Part shown: positions 6,800-13,001 of the stretch, piece by piece
Numbering within the stretch: position 1 is the first letter of the stretch
Layout: each line of letters starts with the position of its first letter
Source: CAYSAA01 sp964428905
Lineage (GTDB): Bacteria; Atribacterota; Phoenicimicrobiia; Phoenicimicrobiales; Stramentimicrobiaceae
Assembly (NCBI GenBank): GCA_964428905.1
Contig: CAYSAA010000032.1
Coordinates: 1-23,851, forward strand
Direction of reading: 5' to 3'
Length of the DNA: 23,851 nucleotides
Translations under genes and position numbers: made by a program
Notes under the pieces: model-generated
What the model saw: only the letters and a program-made list of their open reading frames with translations
The model's database searches: none
What the model was told of the DNA's origin: nothing

Positions 6800-8143
6800 C
6801 TATCCCAGAAGTCCTACACTGTTTAGAAATACTATGAATACCGCAATTGGCACCACGTATTTAATCAGGAAAGAATAGCTGGTTCCTAATTTAGTGCTGG
6901 CACCGTGATTAGCTTCTTCTAATGCTTTATCCGTACCCCAGAACCATCCAATAAATACTGCAATCAGTAATCCGCCCAATGGAAGTAGGATATTGTTAGC
7001 AAAGAAATCAAAGGAATCCAGTATATCAAAGCCCTTGATTAGTTTTACATGAGCAAGGGAGCTATATCCCAAAGACGGGAAAATACCGAGAAACCATATA
7101 GCGATTCCCATAATGATGGTTGCTTTTTTTCGGTTCCATTTGATTTCATCAATAAAGTAAGCAGCAACTACCTCCAGCAGGGAAATAGCCGAAGTTAGAG
7201 CAGCAATAGTCAACAGGGCAAAGAAAATACTACCAAAGATATGTCCGGCTCCACCCATCTGTGAAAATACTGCAGGTAAAGTGATAAAGGTAAGCCCCGG
7301 ACCTGCAGCCGGTTCTAATCCAAAGGCAAACACTGCCGGGAAGATCACAAAACCGGCTAATAAAGCGATAATTGTATCAGCACCGACCACATATTTGGCA
7401 TTTAAGGGCAAATCCTCATCTTTTTTCAAATAGCTACCGTAGGTAATCATACAGCCCATGCCTAAACTTAAGGTAAAGAAGACCTGGCCAAGGGCTGCTA
7501 AAAATCCTTCACCACTGAATTTACTGAAATCCGGCCTCAAGTAGAAAGATAAACCTTCTCCGGCACCCGGTAGTGTAACAGAACGGAGGATAAGGATGAT
7601 CAATAAAACTAAAAGAACTGGCATTAATATTTTGGACCAGCGTTCAATTCCATTTTCGATACCACCAGTGACGATACCGATACATATTGCCATAAATAAA
7701 GTATGCCAGAATATACCACCAAACGTTGAAGATATGGAACTGACAAAGATATTTGCAGCATCAGAACCAGCAGCCATATAGGCACCGGATTTAAAGATAT
7801 AGGAAAGTGCCCACCCTGCTACGACCGAATAGTAAGACAGGATGATAAATCCGGCAAGAACGCCCATGAAACCGACAATAAGCCAGGGGCTTCCCGGCGA
7901 AAGCATTTTATAAGCGCCAACAGGGTTTTTTTGGGTCTTACGACCTAACAATAATTCAGAGTTCATTACAGGGTAACCCACAAAAATTAACAACAGTATA
8001 TAAATCAATACAAATGCACCTCCGCCGTATCTCCCGGTGATGTAGGGAAAACGCCAGATATTTCCCAAACCAATTGCTGAACCAGCAGCAGCAGCTATAA
8101 AACCTGCTCGTGTTTGCCACTGTCCTCTTCCATTTTCATTCAT
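6800..8143 (-). CDS. Sodium-dependent amino acid symporter, NSS (SNF) family
   Basis: A Na+-coupled transporter of the LeuT/MhsT fold, which in bacteria imports hydrophobic or aromatic amino acids. From the chosen start it is 447 residues with about 11 membrane spans. The TM1 sodium/substrate motif GSAIGLGNIWRFPY lies at 21-34, the unwound TM6 segment reads FFTLSLGMGCMITYGSY, and the FITLPAVFSQM loop is typical. The ATG at 8143 is preferred over the one at 8152: AAGGAG (8158-8153 on this strand) touches the first ATG directly but lies 9 bases before the second. The gene is monocistronic and convergent with the protease. The substrate cannot be read from sequence; proximity to the Tyr-controlled ABC transporter is only suggestive. 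Confidence 0.93.
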   Translation of the reverse strand: MNENGRGQWQTRAGFIAAAAGSAIGLGNIWRFPYITGRYGGGAFVLIYILLLIFVGYPVMNSELLLGRKTQKNPVGAYKMLSPGSPWLIVGFMGVLAGFIILSYYSVVAGWALSYIFKSGAYMAAGSDAANIFVSSISSTFGGIFWHTLFMAICIGIVTGGIENGIERWSKILMPVLLVLLIILILRSVTLPGAGEGLSFYLRPDFSKFSGEGFLAALGQVFFTLSLGMGCMITYGSYLKKDEDLPLNAKYVVGADTIIALLAGFVIFPAVFAFGLEPAAGPGLTFITLPAVFSQMGGAGHIFGSIFFALLTIAALTSAISLLEVVAAYFIDEIKWNRKKATIIMGIAIWFLGIFPSLGYSSLAHVKLIKGFDILDSFDFFANNILLPLGGLLIAVFIGWFWGTDKALEEANHGASTKLGTSYSFLIKYVVPIAVFIVFLNSVGLLG

Positions 8144-8437
8144 TTCTTTCATCTCCTTGATTAGAATTGAATTTAAGAATGTGATTACAGTACAATCATT
8201 AAGTTTGATTTATTTTAATAAAATAAAACACAAAAACCTGATTACCACCTCCTATCTTTTTTTAATTTAGTAATAATTGCGGGCGTATAGTTTTTCGTTT
8301 ATTATTTTTAGTTTATGGTCAATTCAGTATCTGGGACAAAAAAGTCTTCCATTACCATTTGAAATCACTAAATCATTATTAAATCTATCTATCGTAGCAG
8401 CAAACATTTAATATGGTTGCTTTTCCATAATTAGCAG

Positions 8438-8461
8438 TTTTTGATGACAACACATCAAAAA
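8438..8461. repeat. Inverted repeat TTTTTGATG-N6-CATCAAAAA
   Basis: A perfect 9-bp dyad with a 6-base spacer (ACAACA). No T tract follows it in either direction, so it resembles a protein-binding operator more than a terminator. It lies between divergent genes. Confidence 0.5.
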
Positions 8462-8484
8462 GCTTAACACCTTTTATCATTAAT

Positions 8485-8507
8485 GTCAAAAAGAGATTGT
8501 TTTTGAC
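8485..8507. repeat. Inverted repeat GTCAAAAA-N7-TTTTTGAC
   Basis: A perfect 8-bp dyad with a 7-base spacer, 24 bases after the previous dyad and with similar A/T blocks next to a G-A step. A TATTTTTTG tract follows on the + strand, so a weak terminator is an alternative to an operator. Confidence 0.45.
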
Positions 8508-8525
8508 TATTTTTTGCTTTTGCTA

Positions 8526-8554
8526 TTGAATTGAAGTGTAACAAATGATATATT
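8526..8554 (+). promoter_or_regulatory. Possible promoter of acylphosphatase gene
   Basis: TTGAAT (8526-8531) and TATATT (8549-8554) are spaced by 17 bases. The region is AT-rich and overlapping alternatives exist (TTGAAG at 8531), so this is only a candidate. Confidence 0.35.
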
Positions 8555-8635
8555 ATACCATCGGAATTTCAAAGAAATACTGATAGGAAGTAGGTAAGTA
8601 TGAGTTTCTTGTTTACTGTATTGTGGTGACTAATT

Positions 8636-8965
8636 ATGTTAAATAACTGGCAGGAATACATTAATAGTAATAATAGTAATAGTGGAAATGACAAAGTGAG
8701 AGCTCACATTAGATTATCTGGAAGGGTACAAGGCGTAGCATTTCGTTATTATGCCAGAGATATGGCTCACAAGCTGGGGGTTAAAGGTTGGATTAGAAAT
8801 CTTGATAAGGGAGATGTAGAATTGGTCATTGAGGGCAACAAATTTTCAGTTCAGCAAATGATTGCCTGGTGCAAAAAGGGTCCTAGTCTATCCATCGTGG
8901 AAAATATACAAATTGATTGGCAACCCTATACCGGTGAATTCAATGAATTCCATATCATGTCGTAA
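8636..8965 (+). CDS. acyP: Acylphosphatase
   Basis: A small cytoplasmic enzyme that hydrolyses acyl phosphates. The ~90-residue core begins near residue 20 and contains the phosphate-binding loop GRVQGVAFR with catalytic R37, and GWIRN with catalytic N55, followed by the usual GDVELVIEG strand. The reading frame gives 109 residues, about 17 more than the family norm; the extra N-terminus is Asn/Ser-rich (NSNNSNSGN). No good SD precedes the ATG at 8636. A shorter form from a GTG near 8696 (VRAHIRLSGRVQGV) is possible, so the start is uncertain while the family is not. Confidence 0.9.
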   Translation: MLNNWQEYINSNNSNSGNDKVRAHIRLSGRVQGVAFRYYARDMAHKLGVKGWIRNLDKGDVELVIEGNKFSVQQMIAWCKKGPSLSIVENIQIDWQPYTGEFNEFHIMS

Positions 8966-9046
8966 TGGTTCTCAAACCGAGATTTGATCCCTGAAATAAA
9001 TTAAATAAAAATAGAATGATAAAAATAGTGTCAAGAAAGGAAAAAG

Positions 9047-9772
9047 ATGTTTGTATTACAGGAAGTTTCTTATATAGCCGCTTTTGTGGCCGGACTGTTA
9101 TCATTTTTGTCACCCTGTATCCTGCCCCTGGTTCCCGGGTACATTTCTTTTATCTCGGGAATATCCCTGGAGGATTTAACAAAGAAAGGCAGGAAAAATA
9201 AAAATACTTTTTATCGTGTCTTGTCAGGTGCTTTATTCTTTATCCTTGGTTTTTCTCTTGTTTTTATTTTGTTAGGAGCCTCTGCAACATTTATTGGCAA
9301 TTTCCTGCAGAAATATTCAGTTTGGTTCAAAAGAGTAGGAGGCATGATAATTATCCTGTTTGGGCTACACATGATAGGTATTTTAAATATTCCTTTCTTG
9401 AATTTTCAAAAAAAACTTCAAACAGGTCAAAAGCTTTCTTTTAATCTTTTTCTAACCCCTTTTTTAATTGGTTTTGCCTTTGCCTTTGGTTGGACTCCCT
9501 GTATCGGTCCGATTTTGGCCGCTATTTTGGTTTATGCCGGTACCCAGGATACAGTTTTTAAAGGGATGGCCCTCCTATCAATCTATTCTGCAGGGTTAGG
9601 GATCCCTTTTTTATTGACCGCATTGGCAGTAAATCAATTCTTTCAAATCAGTGTACAAATTAAAAAATATTTCAAGATAATTGAATGGGTAGGGGGAGTG
9701 TTATTGATTTTAATTGGTATTTTTATCTTTAGTGATAATTTATCAATTCTGTCTTCTTACCTGAGTGGATGA
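9047..9772 (+). CDS. ccdA: CcdA-type thiol-disulfide transporter (DsbD transmembrane family)
   Basis: An integral membrane protein that carries reducing equivalents from cytoplasmic thioredoxin to extracytoplasmic thioredoxin-like proteins, for cytochrome c maturation or disulfide reduction. The 241 residues have six hydrophobic spans. The redox cysteines sit in the expected motifs: C24 in FLSPCILPLVPGY and C152 in FGWTPCIGP. SD AAAGG (9036-9040) precedes the ATG. The next gene, 66 bases downstream, encodes an exported CGWC thioredoxin-fold protein that is the natural redox partner, although a strong promoter between them lets it be expressed separately. Confidence 0.93.
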   Translation: MFVLQEVSYIAAFVAGLLSFLSPCILPLVPGYISFISGISLEDLTKKGRKNKNTFYRVLSGALFFILGFSLVFILLGASATFIGNFLQKYSVWFKRVGGMIIILFGLHMIGILNIPFLNFQKKLQTGQKLSFNLFLTPFLIGFAFAFGWTPCIGPILAAILVYAGTQDTVFKGMALLSIYSAGLGIPFLLTALAVNQFFQISVQIKKYFKIIEWVGGVLLILIGIFIFSDNLSILSSYLSG

Positions 9773-9773
9773 T

Positions 9774-9801
9774 TTGACATCAATATTTATTCCTGTATAA
9801 T
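9774..9801 (+). promoter_or_regulatory. Strong promoter of the CGWC protein gene
   Basis: TTGACA (9774-9779) and TATAAT (9796-9801), both perfect hexamers, are spaced 16 bases apart. The -35 box starts two bases after the ccdA stop. Transcription would start near 9808, about 30 bases before the ATG at 9839. Confidence 0.75.
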
Positions 9802-9838
9802 GTAAAAAATAAAAAAATGCAGAACGAGTATTATAATT

Positions 9839-10384
9839 ATGAAAAATTTTGTAGAAAGAAAAAATCTCTATTATTTATTCTTGCTTTTTGTATTGTTCTT
9901 TTTTAGTTTCACGGGTTTGGCAATTACTTTTTCGGAAGAAATAGGAAACCAGGATCATGATATTCTAAACTGGTTATCTTATGATCAGGCATTAGTAAAA
10001 TCAAACGTGGAAGATATTCCTATCCTGATTTACTTCTATTCTGAAAATTGTGGATGGTGTAGGAAGCTTGAAGATGAAACTTTTACCAACCAACAAGTTC
10101 AAGAATTAATGAGTCAATATTTTTCCATTGTCAGAATAAACAGTAGTTCTAATGAACTTATTGTCCATAATGGAGAGAAGATAACAGAGAGACAATTATC
10201 AGAGCAAATTTACCAGGTGCGAGGAAACCCAACCACCTGGTTCTTAAGCAAAGATAGGGAGCGTATTGCTCCTTTGTCTGGTTTTGTTGAAGCAGATGTA
10301 TTTGTACATATCCTCCGGTATATAAAAGATGCTCGTTATAAAGAATATACCTTTCCGGAATATATGGAAAAGCAGAATACATGA
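9839..10384 (+). CDS. Exported thioredoxin-fold protein with CGWC active site
   Basis: An extracytoplasmic thiol-disulfide oxidoreductase or reductase of the Thioredoxin_7 / SoxW-like group, 181 residues. The N-terminus is a membrane anchor or signal peptide (hydrophobic residues about 11-30, with no clear cleavage motif). The active site is C71-G-W-C74 in FYSENCGWCRKLEDETF, and the cis-proline is P131 in GNPTTWF. A 10-12 residue insertion (NSSSNELIVHNGEKI) lies between, as in SoxW-type proteins. The preceding CcdA is the probable electron donor. It has its own promoter and a weak SD, and is followed by a strong terminator. The natural substrate cannot be told from sequence. Confidence 0.87.
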   Translation: MKNFVERKNLYYLFLLFVLFFFSFTGLAITFSEEIGNQDHDILNWLSYDQALVKSNVEDIPILIYFYSENCGWCRKLEDETFTNQQVQELMSQYFSIVRINSSSNELIVHNGEKITERQLSEQIYQVRGNPTTWFLSKDRERIAPLSGFVEADVFVHILRYIKDARYKEYTFPEYMEKQNT

Positions 10385-10469
10385 TTACAAATTGTCTCTT
10401 TCTCTCTTTTTAATTTAAAGATTAATATTCTTGCATCAACAAAACATCTTTTTGGTGGTTACAGATGAT

Positions 10470-10510
10470 AATGAGATAGTTAAAATTTTGGTTTTTAACT
10501 ATCTCATTTT
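10470..10510 (+). terminator. Terminator after the CGWC protein gene
   Basis: AATGAGATAGTTAAAA (10470-10485) pairs perfectly with 10493-10508 over 16 bp, with a 7-nt loop and a short T run at 10507-10510. Confidence 0.8.
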
Positions 10511-10651
10511 ACTATCAACCATATCAAACTACTTTCTTTGAAGGTGGTAATGGTTAATAAGGCCCAAATATATGCCAAGTTAGGTTTGAAGCCAGAGCCT
10601 ATTATTCCCATCATTGTTATCACGTAAGCAACAAAGGATCTCAGAAGTTCT

Positions 10652-10672
10652 CAAGGGGAAGAATTCCCCTTG
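10652..10672. repeat. Compact perfect hairpin in intergenic region
   Basis: CAAGGGGAA, a 3-base loop (GAA), then TTCCCCTTG: a 9-bp perfect dyad, with flanking CAGAA/TTCTG that could extend it. No T tract follows, so it is not a standard terminator. Confidence 0.5.
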
Positions 10673-10709
10673 CATATTCTGGAAAGGATTGTGTAACAGA
10701 TAGATAAGA

Positions 10710-10812
10710 GTTCAAGCGAAGAAGAGCATAAGAAAAAACTGGCTAATAAAAAGCTAAGCCTCTTGTAGAGGCTTCTTAAAGACACCTGCTATGTGGGGGC
10801 GGTATGTACTAT
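10710..10812 (+). repeat. Diverged direct repeat, copy 1
   Basis: Copy 1 of an element that recurs near 12689-12788. The shared pattern is GAAGAG, an A-rich stretch, CCTCTT-TAGAGG, TTCTTA, CACC...CTATG...GCG.TAT.TACTATT. The small hairpin AAGCCTCT-TGT-AGAGGCTT (10754-10772) is perfect here. Copy 2 changes one stem base pair from G-C to A-T, keeping the pairing. Confidence 0.5.
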
Positions 10813-10899
10813 TAATGAACAATGATAAACTGTTTAGAGAGAAAAATTTGAACCTGGAATATGATATGATTAAAACCGAGATTTAATGAGGTAAAAACC

Positions 10900-11871
10900 T
10901 TGCCGGAAGTTTCAATTATCGTTGAAGAAATAATCAATAGTATCAGGCAAATTGTCCGGGATAAAATCGTTATGGTGGCTTTTTCCGGGGGGTTGGATAG
11001 TACCGTTGTTTTGAATTTAGCAGAGCGAGCTCTGGGTAAAGATAAATTGACAGCAGTACATGTTGATTTTGGTCCTTATACCTACCATAAGACCAGGGAA
11101 AATGTATCAATGATAAGTGAATTATTACAAATAAAACTTCTTACTATTTCCGGAGAATCTGAACAGATTGCAACCATGCAGGGCGGACCGGATTGTAATC
11201 TATGCACAAAAAAAATTAAACTTGGAATGATCAAAAGATATGCTAAAAACCAAATTATATTAACAGGTTCTAACCAAAGTGACAGCTGGGGGAAATATGG
11301 CTTTGATTTTTATAATGGATATTATGCCCCTTTATTTAGTTACTCAAAAAAAGAAATTAAAAATATTGCCGATTATCTAAATATTAAAATTAAGCGTATT
11401 GGAGAAAATAATTATCGGGAAGGATGTAAATTAAAACATTTACTGAAACCGCTGATCAATCCTGTTTATCACGGAAAGGCAGTGGATCAAGCAAATGAAT
11501 TTTTATTAGAAGAGATAAATAGAGCAGGTATTTCTACTAAAATAGCCAATGTTAAAATTATTGGTCCGTTAAGCAAAAATATTGCCTTAGTTAATATCTA
11601 CCCTCTGCCAGACCAGGATTGGTTAAAAGAAATCAGATATAAAATAGGACAACTGGGAGGGATTGAGGAATGCCAGATTGTTGATCGGCCTTTAGAATTG
11701 ATCATCAAGGCAAACAAAGGTCAATTTAATAATTTTCGTTCTCGATATTGGGTTGAGAAGGGAAAACTACAACCGGAGTTTGCTTTTCCTGTCAAGGGCA
11801 GATGGTTGCTGACCACAAATCGAAAGTTGAAAACATTTCAGGTTATTGGTTATAATTATATCAAGAACTAA
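10900..11871 (+). CDS. PP-loop superfamily ATPase, putative Fe-S sulfurtransferase
   Basis: A cytoplasmic adenylating enzyme of the N-type ATP pyrophosphatase (PP-loop) superfamily, 323 residues. The ATP-binding motif is FSGGLDS at 28-34. C99-x-x-C102 (PDCNLC) and C176 (REGCKLKH) give a three-cysteine set like that which holds a [4Fe-4S] cluster in TtuA-type tRNA thiolases and some LarE proteins, so sulfur transfer or insertion is plausible. Residues from about 190 on are not recognised. The TTG start has GAGGT (10888-10892) 7 bases upstream. The next gene, 75 bases on, encodes an Fe-S (DUF2148) protein, supporting a metal or sulfur pathway. The exact substrate is unknown; tRNA thiolation, nickel-cofactor assembly and others remain open. 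Confidence 0.75.
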   Translation: MPEVSIIVEEIINSIRQIVRDKIVMVAFSGGLDSTVVLNLAERALGKDKLTAVHVDFGPYTYHKTRENVSMISELLQIKLLTISGESEQIATMQGGPDCNLCTKKIKLGMIKRYAKNQIILTGSNQSDSWGKYGFDFYNGYYAPLFSYSKKEIKNIADYLNIKIKRIGENNYREGCKLKHLLKPLINPVYHGKAVDQANEFLLEEINRAGISTKIANVKIIGPLSKNIALVNIYPLPDQDWLKEIRYKIGQLGGIEECQIVDRPLELIIKANKGQFNNFRSRYWVEKGKLQPEFAFPVKGRWLLTTNRKLKTFQVIGYNYIKN

Positions 11872-11946
11872 GTAATACATTTAATTTGATTTTAATTTTT
11901 GTGGTAATAATATTCAAAGATAAAATAGGAGAGAAGGAGTATTTTC

Positions 11947-12489
11947 ATGAATAATCAGGCAGGTTATATCAACCCTGCAGATATAGTTAGAAATGCAGTT
12001 GAAATGATGGCTTTGTCAGCCAGAACGGCACCTAAATCAGCCGGTAAGGATTTTGTAGAAATAAAAATCCTATATGGGGAAGAAGTGAGAAGTCTGGGAG
12101 AAGAAATGATAAAATATGGCATTGAAAGTAACAAAAGAAATTTTGATCGTGATGGCGAAAATGTAAAGAACTCTCCGGCTGTACTATTAATTGGCTTAAA
12201 AGATGCTGATACATTGGGTCTCGATTGCGGGGCATGCGGATATGACTCTTGTTCCGAATGTCAAACACATACTGGTATTGAATTTGATGGTCCACTATGT
12301 GCTTTTCGTATCCTGGACATGGGAATTGCTATTGGTTCTGCTGTGAAAATGGCAGCGATACTCAGTATCGATAACCGCATTATGTATCGGGCAGGTGTGG
12401 TTGCCAGGAAAATGGGATTGATTGAAGCCAGCTTTGTTATGGGTATACCTTTTTCGGTAACCGGTAAAAATATCTATTTTGATCGCTAA
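11947..12489 (+). CDS. DUF2148 ferredoxin-domain protein
   Basis: A 180-residue protein of the DUF2148 family, found mainly in anaerobes and methanogens and of unknown function. It carries a cysteine cluster at C94, C97, C102 and C105 (LDCGACGYDSCSEC), with C118 further on (PLCAF), which fits binding of an iron-sulfur cluster. The N-terminal helix AVEMMALSARTAPKSAG and the C-terminal GIPFSVTGKNIYFDR are family hallmarks. SD AAGGAG (11934-11939) lies 7 bases before the ATG. No signal peptide is present, so it is cytoplasmic. It sits directly behind the PP-loop gene in a two-gene cassette; a shared Fe-S or sulfur role is inferred. Confidence 0.85.
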   Translation: MNNQAGYINPADIVRNAVEMMALSARTAPKSAGKDFVEIKILYGEEVRSLGEEMIKYGIESNKRNFDRDGENVKNSPAVLLIGLKDADTLGLDCGACGYDSCSECQTHTGIEFDGPLCAFRILDMGIAIGSAVKMAAILSIDNRIMYRAGVVARKMGLIEASFVMGIPFSVTGKNIYFDR

Positions 12490-12688
12490 AACTCTGATAA
12501 GAAAAATATCGGGAAAAATTTTTACAGTATATTTTGGGGATATGTGAAAAAATTGCACAGACAAGCAATAATAATATAATAATTAGTATTTGGTTATACC
12601 ATAAAAAAGTTTAAGATAAGTCAAATGATCATTTTTCACCTGAAGTCCAAAGCAGGCAGTTGTATTGCTTAGAAATATCCAGTTAATA

Positions 12689-12788
12689 GAAGAGAAAAGC
12701 AGCACAAAAAGTAACCAAGAAAAAGGCACACCTCTTTTAGAGGTTCTTACAGCCACCCACTATGCAGGTGCGATATTTACTATTATAT
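12689..12788 (+). repeat. Diverged direct repeat, copy 2
   Basis: Second copy, in the same orientation, of the element at 10710-10812. It contains ACCTCT-TTT-AGAGGT and then CACCCACTATGCAGGTGCGATAT. The two copies flank the PP-loop/DUF2148 gene pair. It looks like neither a known IS end nor a tRNA. Confidence 0.5.
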
Positions 12789-12830
12789 TTCTAAGGTGCT
12801 AAAATAAAAAAAAGGACAAATTATATATTA

Positions 12831-12847
12831 TTGGCATAAGAATTGCT
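12831..12847 (+). promoter_or_regulatory. Sigma-54 (-24/-12) promoter of htrA
   Basis: TTGGCATAAGAATTGCT matches the sigma-54 consensus YTGGCACGRNNNTTGCW at all defined positions except C and G after TGGCA (T and A here). The invariant GG (12833-12834) and GC (12845-12846) are 10 bases apart, as required. Transcription would start near 12858. An NtrC-family activator with an intact GAFTGA loop is encoded two genes downstream. Confidence 0.7.
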
Positions 12848-13001
12848 TATTTATATAAATAGAAAAAATTAATTTATTTAGAAGGAGATGATTTTTTATG
12901 TCAGAGCAATTCTTGTGATTGATAAGAATATAAAAAAATTATTACAATAATAATACTTGAATGGTTGTCTAAAAAAATATTTATAGCAAGGAGGAAAAAT
13001 A

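Larger units (their letters stand above)
8153..8635. other. Divergent intergenic region between symporter and acylphosphatase
   Basis: These 483 AT-rich bases contain no convincing gene. Besides the symporter SD they hold two perfect inverted repeats (8438-8461 and 8485-8507, listed separately) and a possible + strand promoter at 8526-8554. On the - strand an SD-like AGGAGGTGG (about 8246-8254) has no properly spaced long ORF after it. A 9-codon ORF (ATG 8600 to TGA 8629) ends just before acyP but shows no family signal. Confidence 0.6.
10385..10899 (+). other. 515-bp intergenic region with terminator, hairpin and repeat element
   Basis: No long gene is present. In order it holds a terminator (10470-10510), a 25-codon ORF at 10550-10627 with an SD-like AAGGTGG too close to its ATG, a very stable short hairpin (10652-10672) and copy 1 of an element repeated near 12690-12790. 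A structured non-coding RNA somewhere in 10630-10860 is possible but unproven. Confidence 0.6.
12490..13001 (+). other. 512-bp intergenic region: repeat copy 2, sigma-54 promoter, long leader of htrA
   Basis: No long gene is present. It contains inverted repeats (ATTGC-N8-GCAAT at 12552-12569; AAGCA-N11-TGCTT at 12650-12670), copy 2 of the repeated element, a -24/-12 promoter and a ~145-base untranslated leader with a 6-codon mini-ORF (12898-12918) behind an AAGGAG. Confidence 0.6.

Noticed and set aside
9016..9201. 61-codon + strand ORF overlapping ccdA start
   Set aside because: It is out of frame with ccdA, lacks an SD and has no domain; CcdA at 9047 explains the region.
10754..10812. T-box or other known riboswitch in repeat copy 1 upstream of the PP-loop gene
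   Set aside because: The T-box signature (AGGGTGGNACCGCG) is absent and no other riboswitch consensus known to me fits; the second copy lies downstream of the gene pair, not before an obvious regulated start.
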